60,867 bases of DNA, from assembly GCA_023431055.1 (NCBI GenBank), contig JAEYXX010000139.1:1-60867 (forward strand). The letters run 5' to 3'. This stretch comes from Pseudomonadota bacterium. Lineage in GTDB: Bacteria; Pseudomonadota; Gammaproteobacteria; Pseudomonadales; Pseudomonadaceae. The notes under the pieces are model-generated. The model saw only the letters and a program-made list of their open reading frames with translations, was not told the origin of the DNA and did no database searches. The translations under genes and the position numbers were made by a program. This document shows, piece by piece, positions 51,743 to 60,723 of the stretch. Numbering within the stretch: position 1 is the stretch's first letter; every line of letters begins with the position of its first letter.

Positions 51743-51815
51743 TAGCTGCAGGTTGCAGGCCACAGGCTTCAGGCAAAGCGATCGGCCTGCGGCCTGCAGC
51801 TTGCAGCCTGAGGCC
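51743..51815. repeat. CTGCAGGTTGCAGGCCACAGG palindromic element
   Basis: Left arm AGCTGCAGGTTGCAGGCCACAGGCTTCAGGC and right arm GGCCTGCGGCCTGCAGCTTGCAGCCTGAGGCCT are imperfect inverted copies. Same family as 45916 and 58086 but without the heptamer expansion. Lies between argS and the end of priA. Confidence 0.7.
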
Positions 51816-54034
51816 TAGAAAAGATCGATCGGGTCGACATCCAGCGACCAGCGCACTGCGCGGCCGCTGGGCATTTGCTCCAGTGCATGCAGCCAATGGT
51901 TGAGCAGGCGGTGCAGCGGGGCGCGGGCATTGCCCTGCAGCAGCAGTTGCGCGCGAAAACGTCCGGCGCGGCGTTCCATCGGCGCCGGTACCGGGCCGAG
52001 CAGTTCGATGCCGGACAAGCCCAGCTCACCCAGCAGATGTTCGGCCTCGCTGCAGGCCTCATCGAGAAACCCTTCTGCCTGGCCAGGCTTGTGCGCCTCG
52101 GCGCGCAGCAGCGCCAGGTGGCAGAACGGCGGCAGGCCGGCGCTGCGGCGTTCGCTCAGCGCCTGTTCGGCGAAGGCGAAGTAGCCCTGTTCTGTCAGTT
52201 GCACCAGCAGCGGATGATCGGCCAGGTGGCTCTGGATGATCACCTTGCCTGGCTCCTCGGCCCGCCCGGCGCGGCCGGCGACCTGTACGATCAACTGCGC
52301 CATGCGCTCGCTGGCGCGAAAATCCGCCGAGAACAGGCCGCCGTCGGCATCGAGGATCGACACCAGCGTCACCCTTGGGAAGTGGTGACCCTTGGCGAGC
52401 ATCTGCGTGCCGACCAGGATGCACGGCTCGCCCTTGTTGATGGTGGCGAACAGGCGATCCATCGCGCCCTTGCGCGAGGTGCTGTCGCGGTCGATGCGCA
52501 GCACCGGGTAATCGGGGAACAGCAGCGCCAGGCGCTCCTCGGCGCGCTCGGTGCCGGCGCCGACCGGGCGCAGGTCGACGTGCTGGCATTTCGGGCAATT
52601 GCTTGGTTGCTTCTCGACATGGCCGCAATGGTGGCAGCGCAGTTCCTGATAACGCTGGTGCACGGTCATGCGCGCATCGCAACGCGGGCACTCGGAGAGC
52701 CAGCCGCAGTCGTGGCAGAGCAGGGTCGGGGCGAACCCGCGACGGTTGAGGAACACCAGCACCTGTTGGCCGGCCGCCAGGGTCTGGGCGATGGCCTGCT
52801 GCATCGGCCCGGAGATGCCCGAGTCGAGCGGCCGGCTCTTCACGTCCAGGCGCAGGAAGCGCGGCTGGCTGGCGCCGCCAGCGCGCTGGGTCAGCTTGAG
52901 CAGGGCGTAGCGGCCGCTGTGGGCGTTGTGCAGGCTTTCCAGCGAGGGCGTGGCCGAGCCGAGGACGATGGGTATGTCTTCCTGGCGCGCGCGAACCAGC
53001 GCCAGGTCGCGGGCGTGATAGCGCAGGCCTTCCTGCTGTTTATAGGAGGCGTCGTGTTCTTCGTCGACGATGATCAACCCAGGGTTCTTCATCGGCGTGA
53101 ACAGTGCCGAGCGGGTGCCGATGATGATGTCGGCCTCGCCATCGCGCGCGGCCAGCCAGGCATCGAGGCGGTCGCGATCATTGACCGCTGAATGCAGCAG
53201 GGCGATGCGTGCATTGAAGCGGCGGGCGAAACGGTCGAAGGTCTGCGGCCCGAGGTTGATCTCGGGGATCAGCACCAGGGCCTGCTTACCGGCTTGCAGG
53301 CATTGGTGGATCAGTTGCAGGTAAACCTCGGTTTTGCCGCTGCCGGTGACGCCGGCGAGCAGGAAGGCATTGAACTGATCCCAACCTGACGCCACCGCGT
53401 TCACGGCGGCGCGTTGCTCGGCGTTCAGTGGCAGTTCCGGTTGTGCCAGCCAGTGCGCGGGCTTGGGATGAGGTCGGGTGCGGCGCACCTCGACCCGTAC
53501 CAGCCCCTTCTCATGCAGTAATTGCAGGCTGTCGCGATTGAGTTGCAGCTGGCTGAGCAGGCTGTGGGCCACGCCGTGCGGGTGTTGTGCCAGCGCCTTG
53601 AGTGCGTCGCGCTGGCGCGGCGCGCGGGCCAGGCGCGGGTCGTCGACACTGGCGCCCTTGCTGGCCAGCCAGTAACGCTCCTGGCGGGTCTCGGCCGGCT
53701 CGCCCTGGCGCAGCAGTACCGGCAAGGCCCAGCTCAGGGTATCGCCGAGGCTGTGCTGGTAGTACTGCGCCGTCCACAGGCACAGCTTGAACAGCGGCGC
53801 TGGCAGTGGGGGGCGAGCATCGAGCAGTTCCAGGGCGGGCTTGAGCTTGTCGAGTGGGACTTCGCTCTGGCTGCCGACTTCCACCAGCACGCCGATCATC
53901 TCGCGCCGGCCGAACGGCACGCGCAGGCGTACGCCAGGTTGCAGCGCACTGCGCGACACGCCAGCGGGGGCGAGGTAGTCGAACAGGCGGCGCAGCGGCG
54001 AGGGCAGGGCAAGGCGCAGGATCAGGTTGGGCAA
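51815..54034 (-). CDS. priA: Primosomal protein N' (replication restart helicase)
   Basis: A 739-residue PriA. Walker A GVTGSGKTEVYLQ is near residue 228 and the DEEH motif in LIIVDEEHDASYKQQEGLRYHARD near 322. Eight zinc-binding cysteines follow (LLCHDCGWLSECPRCDARMTVH and LRCHHCGHVEKQPSNCPKCQH), then helicase motifs VGTQMLAKGHHFPRVTLV and QVAGRAGRAEEPGKVIIQ. It reloads the replisome at stalled forks. Divergent from rpmE. Confidence 0.96.
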   Translation of the reverse strand: MPNLILRLALPSPLRRLFDYLAPAGVSRSALQPGVRLRVPFGRREMIGVLVEVGSQSEVPLDKLKPALELLDARPPLPAPLFKLCLWTAQYYQHSLGDTLSWALPVLLRQGEPAETRQERYWLASKGASVDDPRLARAPRQRDALKALAQHPHGVAHSLLSQLQLNRDSLQLLHEKGLVRVEVRRTRPHPKPAHWLAQPELPLNAEQRAAVNAVASGWDQFNAFLLAGVTGSGKTEVYLQLIHQCLQAGKQALVLIPEINLGPQTFDRFARRFNARIALLHSAVNDRDRLDAWLAARDGEADIIIGTRSALFTPMKNPGLIIVDEEHDASYKQQEGLRYHARDLALVRARQEDIPIVLGSATPSLESLHNAHSGRYALLKLTQRAGGASQPRFLRLDVKSRPLDSGISGPMQQAIAQTLAAGQQVLVFLNRRGFAPTLLCHDCGWLSECPRCDARMTVHQRYQELRCHHCGHVEKQPSNCPKCQHVDLRPVGAGTERAEERLALLFPDYPVLRIDRDSTSRKGAMDRLFATINKGEPCILVGTQMLAKGHHFPRVTLVSILDADGGLFSADFRASERMAQLIVQVAGRAGRAEEPGKVIIQSHLADHPLLVQLTEQGYFAFAEQALSERRSAGLPPFCHLALLRAEAHKPGQAEGFLDEACSEAEHLLGELGLSGIELLGPVPAPMERRAGRFRAQLLLQGNARAPLHRLLNHWLHALEQMPSGRAVRWSLDVDPIDLF

Positions 54035-54192
54035 GCCAGGAGCTCCTTTGACAGGCCGGCGATCTTAGCACGCGACGGCCGGCACCTTGCGCAGCTTGCA
54101 TCGTGTCAGGTGTCTGGTAAGATGCGCGGCCTATTTCTGTGCGGTGCCTGACATTGGTCGGGTGGCGGCACGACTACCCCGAGGAAAGCACC

Positions 54193-54405
54193 ATGAAAGC
54201 CGATATCCATCCGAACTACGTCGAGATCGACGCCACCTGCTCCTGCGGCAACGTGATCAAGACCCGCTCCACCATTGGCAAGAACCTGAGCCTGGACGTT
54301 TGCTCCGAGTGCCACCCGTTCTATACCGGTAAGCAGAAAGTGCTGGACACCGGCGGCCGTATCGATCGCTTCAAGCAGCGCTTCGGCGTATTCGGCGCCA
54401 AGTAA
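54193..54405 (+). CDS. rpmE: 50S ribosomal protein L31 (zinc-binding type)
   Basis: A 70-residue L31 with Cys16, Cys18, Cys37 and Cys40 (CSC and CSECH), the C+ form that binds zinc. [16 protein letters not shown] and [11 protein letters not shown] are diagnostic. GAGGAAAG precedes the ATG at 54193. A possible -10 (TAAGAT near 54117) lies upstream. Its terminator is inside the next reading frame. Confidence 0.96.
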   Translation: MKADIHPNYVEIDATCSCGNVIKTRSTIGKNLSLDVCSECHPFYTGKQKVLDTGGRIDRFKQRFGVFGAK

Positions 54406-54431
54406 GCGACCGAACGAAAACGGAAACTGGC

Positions 54432-55229
54432 ATGCGCCACTCCGTGATACTGAAAAAGGCGTCCCTGGTGGGCGCCTTTTTCGTTTCTCTGCTTTGTGCC
54501 GGCCTAGCCCAGGCCTTTTGTCCACAGCGTACCGATCTTGCTCAGGTCGCCGTGCGCCAGGTGGTCGATGGCGACACGGTGCGCCTGGCCGATGGGCGCA
54601 GCATTCGCCTGATTGGTATCAACGCACCTGAACTGGGGCGCAAGGGCCGCAGTGACGAGCCTTTCGCCGTGCAATCCAGGCGCCGTCTGCAGGCGCTGGT
54701 CGATGCCAGCGATGGGCGCGTCGGCCTGCTTTACGGCAAGCAGCGCAAGGACCGCTACGGGCGCACCCTGGCGCATCTCTATGACCGCCAGGGGCGTAAT
54801 CTCGAAGCGCAGTTGCTGAGTGAAGGTCTCGGTTTCATGGTTGCGGTGGCTCCCAATGCTGCGCTGGCCAGCTGTCAGGCGCAGGCCGAGCGCCAGGCGC
54901 GGCGTCAGCGCCTCGGCCTATGGCGTACCAATCAGGTGAAGGCGGCCGGTCAACTGAAAGGTGGCGGTTTTGCCCTGCTCGGCGGTCGGGTCGTCGAGGT
55001 GCAGCGCAATCGCGGCGGCCTGTGGATCGATCTCGATGGCGGTCGGGTGCTGCGCGTCGCGCCCGAACTGCTCGGCGAGTTCGATCTGCCCGCTTTGCAG
55101 AAACTCAAGGGGCGGCGGGTGGAGGCGCGTGGCTGGGTCATCGACCGGCAAAGCCGCGGCTTGAAATCCGGACAGGCGCGCTGGATGCTGCCGCTTACCC
55201 ATTCGGCGATGCTGGAGGTGTTGCCATGA
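54432..55229 (+). CDS. Secreted thermonuclease-family (SNase) protein
   Basis: A 265-residue protein with signal peptide MRHSVILKKASLVGAFFVSL followed by LCAGLAQA and a staphylococcal-nuclease domain (residues ~36-150): VRQVVDGDTVRLADGRSIRLIGINAPEL and QRKDRYGRTLAHLY contain the Asp, Arg and Glu positions of the active site. The ~110-residue C-terminal extension (GGRVVEVQRNRGGLWIDLDGG) resembles an OB fold. It is overlapped by the M48 protease gene (ATGA), suggesting co-export or co-regulation. Codons 8-17 contain the rpmE terminator hairpin. Confidence 0.9.
   Translation: MRHSVILKKASLVGAFFVSLLCAGLAQAFCPQRTDLAQVAVRQVVDGDTVRLADGRSIRLIGINAPELGRKGRSDEPFAVQSRRRLQALVDASDGRVGLLYGKQRKDRYGRTLAHLYDRQGRNLEAQLLSEGLGFMVAVAPNAALASCQAQAERQARRQRLGLWRTNQVKAAGQLKGGGFALLGGRVVEVQRNRGGLWIDLDGGRVLRVAPELLGEFDLPALQKLKGRRVEARGWVIDRQSRGLKSGQARWMLPLTHSAMLEVLP
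54453..54481 (+). terminator. rpmE terminator inside the SNase coding sequence
   Basis: AAAAAGGCGTCC (54453-54464) pairs with GGGCGCCTTTTT (54470-54481) around CTGGT: a 12-base stem (one G-T pair) ending in T5. It lies 48 bases after the rpmE stop and 21 bases into the next gene. Confidence 0.82.
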
Positions 55230-56662
55230 TTCGTGCATTGATGCTGTGTCTGTTCTGCAGCGGGTTGGCCGGCTGCGCGGTCAATCCCGCGACCGGTCGT
55301 ACCGATTTCGTGATGATGAGCGAGCGCCAGGAGCTGGATCTCGGCGCGCGCTACAACCAGGAAATCCTCAAGCAATACCCGCGCTACGAGGATGCCAAGC
55401 TGCAGGCCTACATCCAGCGCGTCGGCGAGCGGGTGGCGCGCAGCAGCCATCGCAATCAGCTCAACTACGTCTTCACCCTGGTCGACAGCCCGGACGTCAA
55501 TGCCTTCGCCTTGCCGGGTGGCTACATCTATATCCACCGTGGCCTGCTCGCCTACCTCAACTCCGAGGCGGAGCTGGCTGCTGTGCTGGGCCATGAGGTG
55601 GGCCACGTGACGGCGCGTCACAGCGTACGTCAGCAAAGTCAGTCCACGGCCTGGGGGCTGCTCGGCCAGGCTGCGGCCATCGGTACCGGTGTCGGCGCGG
55701 TGGGCGATTTGACCAATGTGATGGGCAATGCCTTCGTACGCGGCTACGGGCGCGACATGGAGCTGGAGGCCGATGGCCTGGGCGCGCAGTACCTGGCGCG
55801 CAGCGGCTATGACCCGCAGGCGATGATCGAGGTAGTCAAGGTGCTCAAGAGCCAGGAGGACTTCGCCCGCGAGCAGGCCGCCAGGCGTGGTGAAGCGCCG
55901 ACAGCGGGCGGCTATCACGGCTTGTTCGACACCCATCCGGACAACGATAGACGCCTGCAGGAAGTGATTGGCCCTGCGCGTGCGCTGGCCGGCGGCAACC
56001 AGGAAGTGGGGCGCGACAATTTCCTGCAGATGCTCGACGGCCTGGTGTTCGGCGATTCGGCCGCCAGCGGGATTCGCCGCGGGCACAACTTCTACCATGG
56101 CGAGCTGGATTTCACCCTGAGCTATCCGCAGGGCTGGCAACTGGTCAACCGCCCGGATGTGCTGATCGGCCATACCCCGGATGAGCAGGCCTTCATCGCC
56201 ATGACGCTGGAAGCGGCGGACAAGCAGCTTTCGCCCGCCGAATTCCTGCGCAGGCGCGTCGGCAATCAGCGGCTGGTTGCCGGCGAGGAGCTGCGTCTGG
56301 GTGCGCTGCAGGGCTATACGGCGGTGCTGCAGGGACAGTCGGCGCGGCGTGTCGCGGTGATCTATCGGGGCGACAGCGCTTACCTGTTCGTGGCGGCGGT
56401 GAAGGGGCGCGCTTCGCTGGAAACCGAGGATCAGCGGTTCCTCGAGGTGATTCGCAGTTATCGGCCGCTGAAACCGGCCGAACGCAAGCTGGCCGAGCCG
56501 GTACGTCTGCATCTGGTGCGCGCCAAGGCGGGGCAGAGCCTGGCCGCTCTGGCGAAGGATTCGCCTTTGCCGGCTGATGGCGAAGCGCAGTTGCGCCTGC
56601 TCAACGGGCTCTACCCAAACGGCGAACCACGCCCCGGCGAGTGGCTGAAAACGCTGCGCTAG
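55226..56662 (+). CDS. M48-family zinc metalloprotease lipoprotein
   Basis: A 478-residue protein with lipobox LAGC (Cys at about residue 17). The protease domain has HEVGHVTARHSVRQQ (HExxH at about 128-132) and the downstream glutamate in GRDMELEADGLGAQYLARSGYDP. After ~250 residues, a C-terminal region with a LysM-like ending (LHLVRAKAGQSLAALAKDSPL) may bind peptidoglycan. BepA/LoiP-like periplasmic quality-control protease, probably outer-membrane anchored. ATG at 55226 overlaps the SNase stop; the longer frame upstream is a shadow. Confidence 0.9.
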   Translation: MIRALMLCLFCSGLAGCAVNPATGRTDFVMMSERQELDLGARYNQEILKQYPRYEDAKLQAYIQRVGERVARSSHRNQLNYVFTLVDSPDVNAFALPGGYIYIHRGLLAYLNSEAELAAVLGHEVGHVTARHSVRQQSQSTAWGLLGQAAAIGTGVGAVGDLTNVMGNAFVRGYGRDMELEADGLGAQYLARSGYDPQAMIEVVKVLKSQEDFAREQAARRGEAPTAGGYHGLFDTHPDNDRRLQEVIGPARALAGGNQEVGRDNFLQMLDGLVFGDSAASGIRRGHNFYHGELDFTLSYPQGWQLVNRPDVLIGHTPDEQAFIAMTLEAADKQLSPAEFLRRRVGNQRLVAGEELRLGALQGYTAVLQGQSARRVAVIYRGDSAYLFVAAVKGRASLETEDQRFLEVIRSYRPLKPAERKLAEPVRLHLVRAKAGQSLAALAKDSPLPADGEAQLRLLNGLYPNGEPRPGEWLKTLR

Positions 56663-56766
56663 CGCGGCGCTTCAATCGAGACCGAACGGTCTTGTGCAGG
56701 TGTATACAACTTGCGTATCCTCGGCCGCCTGCCCGTTCAACAGCCAACAAAAGCGGAAATGCCACT

Positions 56767-58035
56767 ATGTCAGATCTAAAAACTGCCGCTCTCGAATATC
56801 ACGCCCAGCCCCGCCCCGGTAAGCTGAGTGTCGAGTTGACCAAAGCCACTGCTACTGCCCGCGACCTGTCGCTGGCCTACAGCCCGGGTGTTGCCGAGCC
56901 GGTACGCGAAATCGCGCGTGACGCCGAGCTGGCCTACCGCTACACCGGTAAGGGCAATCTGGTCGCCGTTATTTCCGACGGTACCGCCATCCTCGGTCTG
57001 GGTAACCTCGGCCCGCTGGCTTCCAAGCCGGTGATGGAAGGTAAGGGCGTGCTGTTCAAGCGTTTCGCCGGTATCGACGTGTTCGATATCGAAGTCGATT
57101 CGGAAAGCCCGCAGGCATTCATCGACACCGTAAAGCGCATCTCCATCACCTTCGGCGGCATCAACTTGGAAGATATCAAGGCCCCCGAGTGTTTCGAGAT
57201 CGAGCGTGCGCTGATCGAGCAGTGCGACATCCCGGTATTCCACGATGACCAGCACGGCACCGCGATCGTGACCGCCGCCGGTATGCTCAACGCCCTGGAA
57301 ATCGCCGGCAAGACCCTGGAGGAGGCGAAGATCGTCTGCCTGGGCGCCGGTGCGGCCGCCATCTCCTGCATGAAGCTGCTGGTGAGCATGGGCGCCAAGG
57401 TCGAGAACATCTTCATGATCGACCGCAAGGGCGTGATCCACGCCGGCCGCGACGACCTGAACCAGTACAAGGCCGTGTTCGCCACCGAGACCGACAAGCG
57501 CACGCTGTCCGATGCTCTCGATGGGGCTGATGTGTTCGTCGGCCTGTCCGGTGCCAATCTGCTGAGTCCGGAAGACCTCAAGCGCATGGCGGCCAACCCG
57601 ATCGTCTTCGCCTGCTCCAACCCGGATCCGGAAATCAAGCCGGAGCTGGCGCATGAGACTCGCAATGACGTGATCATGGCTACCGGTCGTTCCGACTACC
57701 CGAACCAGGTCAACAACGTGCTGGGCTTCCCCTTCATCTTCCGCGGTGCTCTGGACGTTCGCGCCACCCGCATCAACGAAGAAATGAAGATCGCCGCCGC
57801 CCTGGCGCTGCGCGACCTGGCCAAGTTGCCGGTGCCGAAGGAAGTCTGCGACGCCTATGGTGGTATCGAGCTGTCGTTCGGTCGTGAGTACATCATTCCG
57901 AAGCCGATGGATCAGCGTCTGATTACCGTGGTTTGCGACGCCGTGGCCAAGGCCGCCATCGAGTCCGGCGTGGCAACCCTGCCGTATCCGAAGCACTATC
58001 CGCTGAAGTCGGTGGATGATGTGTTCAACGGCTGA
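56767..58035 (+). CDS. maeB: NADP-dependent malic enzyme (short form)
   Basis: A 422-residue malic enzyme. DLSLAYSPGVAEPVREIARD, KGNLVAVISDGTAILGLGNLGPLASKPVMEGKGVLFK, DIEVDSESPQAFIDTV and DDQHGTAIVTAAGMLNALEIAGK are active-site and NAD(P) motifs; VCLGAGAAAISC starts the Rossmann fold. It lacks the phosphotransacetylase-like C-terminal domain of long MaeB, as in the Pseudomonas PA5046 type. Oxidatively decarboxylates malate to pyruvate. The ATG at 56767 has GCGGAAA upstream. Cofactor preference is not certain from sequence. Confidence 0.93.
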   Translation: MSDLKTAALEYHAQPRPGKLSVELTKATATARDLSLAYSPGVAEPVREIARDAELAYRYTGKGNLVAVISDGTAILGLGNLGPLASKPVMEGKGVLFKRFAGIDVFDIEVDSESPQAFIDTVKRISITFGGINLEDIKAPECFEIERALIEQCDIPVFHDDQHGTAIVTAAGMLNALEIAGKTLEEAKIVCLGAGAAAISCMKLLVSMGAKVENIFMIDRKGVIHAGRDDLNQYKAVFATETDKRTLSDALDGADVFVGLSGANLLSPEDLKRMAANPIVFACSNPDPEIKPELAHETRNDVIMATGRSDYPNQVNNVLGFPFIFRGALDVRATRINEEMKIAAALALRDLAKLPVPKEVCDAYGGIELSFGREYIIPKPMDQRLITVVCDAVAKAAIESGVATLPYPKHYPLKSVDDVFNG

Positions 58036-58043
58036 TCAGCCGA

Positions 58044-58079
58044 ACAATAAAAAACCCGCTTCGGCGGGTTTTTTATTGT
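58044..58079 (+). terminator. maeB rho-independent terminator
   Basis: A perfect 16-base stem (ACAATAAAAAACCCGC and its complement) with a TTCG loop and a T6 run inside the 3' arm, nine bases after the stop. Confidence 0.95.
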
Positions 58080-58085
58080 CATCTT

Positions 58086-58150
58086 GGCTACAGGCTACAG
58101 GCTACAGGCTACAGGCCTTTGCCTGCCGCTTGCAGCCTGAGGCCTGTAGC
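58086..58150. repeat. GGCTACA heptamer array (four copies) plus hairpin
   Basis: Four exact heptamers (58086-58113), then GGCCTTTGCCTGCCGCTTGCAGCCTGAGGCCTGTAGCC, almost the tail found at 45993. Placed between the convergent maeB and ponA genes. Confidence 0.88.
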
Positions 58151-58157
58151 CGTTTTC

Positions 58158-60569
58158 CTAGAACAGATCAATCGGCGCCATTTCGTCGGCCGGTAGCGGG
58201 CTGCCGGGAACGCCCATGCCAGATTCGAACTCGCTCATCGGCGGCGGCGAGTCCTCGCTCTTGAACAGTTCGAAGTAGGCGTCCGGCGTGCCAGGCGCTG
58301 CGGCGCGGCCGCTGACCGGGTCGACGCGCAGGGTCAGCAGGCCCTTGGGTTCCTTGGGTAGATGGTTGGGACGGTCCTTGAGCACTGCGCCCATGTAGTT
58401 CATCCAGATCGGCAGGGCCACGGTGCCGCCATACTCGTGCCGGCCCAGGCTTTCCGGCTGATCGAAGCCGGCCCAGACGGTGGTCACGTAGTCGGCGTTG
58501 TAGCCGGAGAACCAGCTGTCCTTGGACTCGTTGGTGGTGCCGGTCTTGCCCGCCAGATCGTTACGCCCCAATGCCAGGGCGCGGCGACCGGTGCCGCGCT
58601 TGATCACATCCTGCAGCATGCTGGTCATGATGTAGGCCGTGCGCTCGTCGATGATCTGCTCGGCCACCTTGGGTTCTTCCAGGGGCAGATCATCGGTCGC
58701 GTTCACCGTCAGGTTGGCATTCTCTTCGCTCGGCTCGCTGCCGGGGACGCGCGCCGGGTTGGCGCGGAACAGCAGCTTGCCGTTGCGGTCTTCGATGCGT
58801 TCGATCAGGTAGGGCTCGATCTTGTAGCCGCCGTTGGCGAAGGTGGCCCAGCCTTCGGCGATTTCCATCGGCGTCAGGCTGGCGGTGCCGAGTGCCAGCG
58901 ACAGGTTGCGTGGCAGGTCCTGCGGGGCGAAGCCGAAACGTTCGATGTAGCGCAGGCTGCGGTCGATGCCCATGTCCTGCAACAGGCGGATCGAGACCAG
59001 GTTGCGCGACTTGTACAGGGCCTCGCGCATGCGGATCGGACCGAGGAAGGTGTTGTTGTCGTTCTTCGGCCGCCACTTCTGCGACAGGTAGTCGTCGGAG
59101 AGGATGATCGGCGCATCGTTGACCAGTGTCGCCGCGGTGTAGCCGCTATCCAGTGCCGCGCTATAAATGAAGGGTTTGAAGCTGGAGCCCGGTTGACGCT
59201 TGGCCTGTACGGCGCGGTTGTAGTTGCTCTGGTCGAAGGAGAAGCCGCCGACCAGTGCCTGAATGGCGCCGCTATAAGGATCGAGGGAAACCAAAGCGCT
59301 TTGCGCCGCCGGCACCTGGGTAAAGCGCAGGCTGCCATCCTCCTGGCGCTGCACGCGCACGATATCGCCGACCTGGGCGACATCGCCGGGTTGTTGCGGG
59401 CGCGGGCCAAGGCTGTTGGTATTGAGGAAGGGGCGTGCCCATTTCATGCTGTCCCACGCCACGGCCTGCTCTTCGCCATTGCGGGTCAGTACCAGGATGC
59501 CGCTCTTCTCCACCTGGGTCACCACCGCAGGCTCCAGACCGCCGATGCTGCGGAACTTGCTCAGTTCGGCAAGCCAGGTTTCGCGGGGCATGCCTGGCAG
59601 GCGGCTCTCGGGGCCGCGGTAGCCGTGGCGCTGATCATAGGCGATCAGTCCGTCACGCAGCGCAGTGTTTGCCACTTCCTGCAGTTGGCTGGGCACGGTG
59701 GTGGTGACATTGAAACCTTCGGTGTAAGCCTCGCTGCCATAGCGACCGACCATCTCCGCACGCGCCATCTCGGCTATATAAGGTGCGCTCAGTTCGGGGG
59801 CGGGCACGTGGTAGCGTGCATCGACTTCTTCGGCCAGCGCTTCCTCATAACTGGCTTGGTCGATGCGGCCAAGGCGATACAGGCGGCCGAGAATCCAGTC
59901 GCGGCGTTCCTTGGCGCGTGTCGGGTTGACCAGCGGGTTGTAGCGCGACGGGGCTTTCGGCAGTCCGGCAATCATCGCCATCTGCGCCAGATTCAGGTCA
60001 CGGATCGACTTGCCGTAGTACACCTGGGCGGCCGCTTCGATGCCGTAGGCGCGGTGGCCGAGGTAGATCTTGTTGACGTACAGCTCGAGGATCTCGTCCT
60101 TGCTCAGTTCACGTTCGATCTGCAGGGCCAGGAGAATTTCGGTGGCCTTGCGCGAGAAGCTGCGCTCGCTGGTGAGGAAGAAGTTCTTCGCCACCTGCAT
60201 GGTGATGGTGCTGCCGCCGCTCTGAATCTGACCGCTTTTCAATAATTGCGTGGCAGCGCGCATCAGGCTGGTCACATCGACGCCATAATGGTTGGCGAAA
60301 TTATCGTCTTCTGCTGCCAGCAGGGCGCTGATGAATTCCTTGGGGATCTCGTCGAAGCGAATGGGCGAGCGGCGCATCTCGCCGAACTCGGCGATCAGCT
60401 TGGCATCGCTGCTGTAGACGCGCAGCGGGATCTGCAGCTGGACCTGACGCAGCGACTCGACGGACGGAAGGGTCGGGCTAAGATAAAGAAACGCACCGCT
60501 GAAACTGAGCAATAGCCCACAAAAAACGGCAACGAAAGACCACCAGATAAACTTCAGCAGGCGTATCAA
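58158..60569 (-). CDS. ponA: Penicillin-binding protein 1A
   Basis: An 803-residue class A PBP. A single N-terminal membrane helix (residues ~8-30) precedes the glycosyltransferase domain with AAEDDNFANHYGVD and GGSTITMQVAKNFFL. An OB-like insert follows, then a transpeptidase domain with PGSSFKPFIYSAAL (SxxK), KSRNLVSIRLL (SxN) and LAGKTGTTNESKDSWF (KTG). It polymerises and cross-links peptidoglycan. The start appears to be TTG at 60569 (Met-Ile-Arg-Leu-Leu-Lys), with only a weak TTGGAA upstream; no ATG fits the helix better. Divergent from pilM. Confidence 0.95.
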   Translation of the reverse strand: MIRLLKFIWWSFVAVFCGLLLSFSGAFLYLSPTLPSVESLRQVQLQIPLRVYSSDAKLIAEFGEMRRSPIRFDEIPKEFISALLAAEDDNFANHYGVDVTSLMRAATQLLKSGQIQSGGSTITMQVAKNFFLTSERSFSRKATEILLALQIERELSKDEILELYVNKIYLGHRAYGIEAAAQVYYGKSIRDLNLAQMAMIAGLPKAPSRYNPLVNPTRAKERRDWILGRLYRLGRIDQASYEEALAEEVDARYHVPAPELSAPYIAEMARAEMVGRYGSEAYTEGFNVTTTVPSQLQEVANTALRDGLIAYDQRHGYRGPESRLPGMPRETWLAELSKFRSIGGLEPAVVTQVEKSGILVLTRNGEEQAVAWDSMKWARPFLNTNSLGPRPQQPGDVAQVGDIVRVQRQEDGSLRFTQVPAAQSALVSLDPYSGAIQALVGGFSFDQSNYNRAVQAKRQPGSSFKPFIYSAALDSGYTAATLVNDAPIILSDDYLSQKWRPKNDNNTFLGPIRMREALYKSRNLVSIRLLQDMGIDRSLRYIERFGFAPQDLPRNLSLALGTASLTPMEIAEGWATFANGGYKIEPYLIERIEDRNGKLLFRANPARVPGSEPSEENANLTVNATDDLPLEEPKVAEQIIDERTAYIMTSMLQDVIKRGTGRRALALGRNDLAGKTGTTNESKDSWFSGYNADYVTTVWAGFDQPESLGRHEYGGTVALPIWMNYMGAVLKDRPNHLPKEPKGLLTLRVDPVSGRAAAPGTPDAYFELFKSEDSPPPMSEFESGMGVPGSPLPADEMAPIDLF

Positions 60570-60638
60570 AATGTTCGGAATTCCAAGTAAAAGAATGAGT
60601 TAAGCAGGAGCCGTGGCTCAAAGGGAAAAGCTGATCAC

Positions 60639-60644
60639 ATTATA
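60639..60644 (-). promoter_or_regulatory. Possible -10 box of ponA
   Basis: TATAAT on the minus strand, about 70 bases before the ponA start, inside the A/T-rich gap between ponA and pilM. No clear -35 is seen at 17 bases. Confidence 0.4.
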
Positions 60645-60723
60645 AGCGTTTTTTTTCCCGGGGAGCCATTTGCGCTTCTGTCAAGACTGATATTTAATGT
60701 GGAAAAACATAAATAGTCCGTAA

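Noticed and set aside
49351..51903. 850-codon open frame on the plus strand
   Set aside because: Antisense to the SPOR gene and argS; no ribosome site or motif, and both opposite genes are certain.
58362..60245. 627-codon open frame on the plus strand
   Set aside because: Antisense to ponA, which has all its catalytic motifs in frame.
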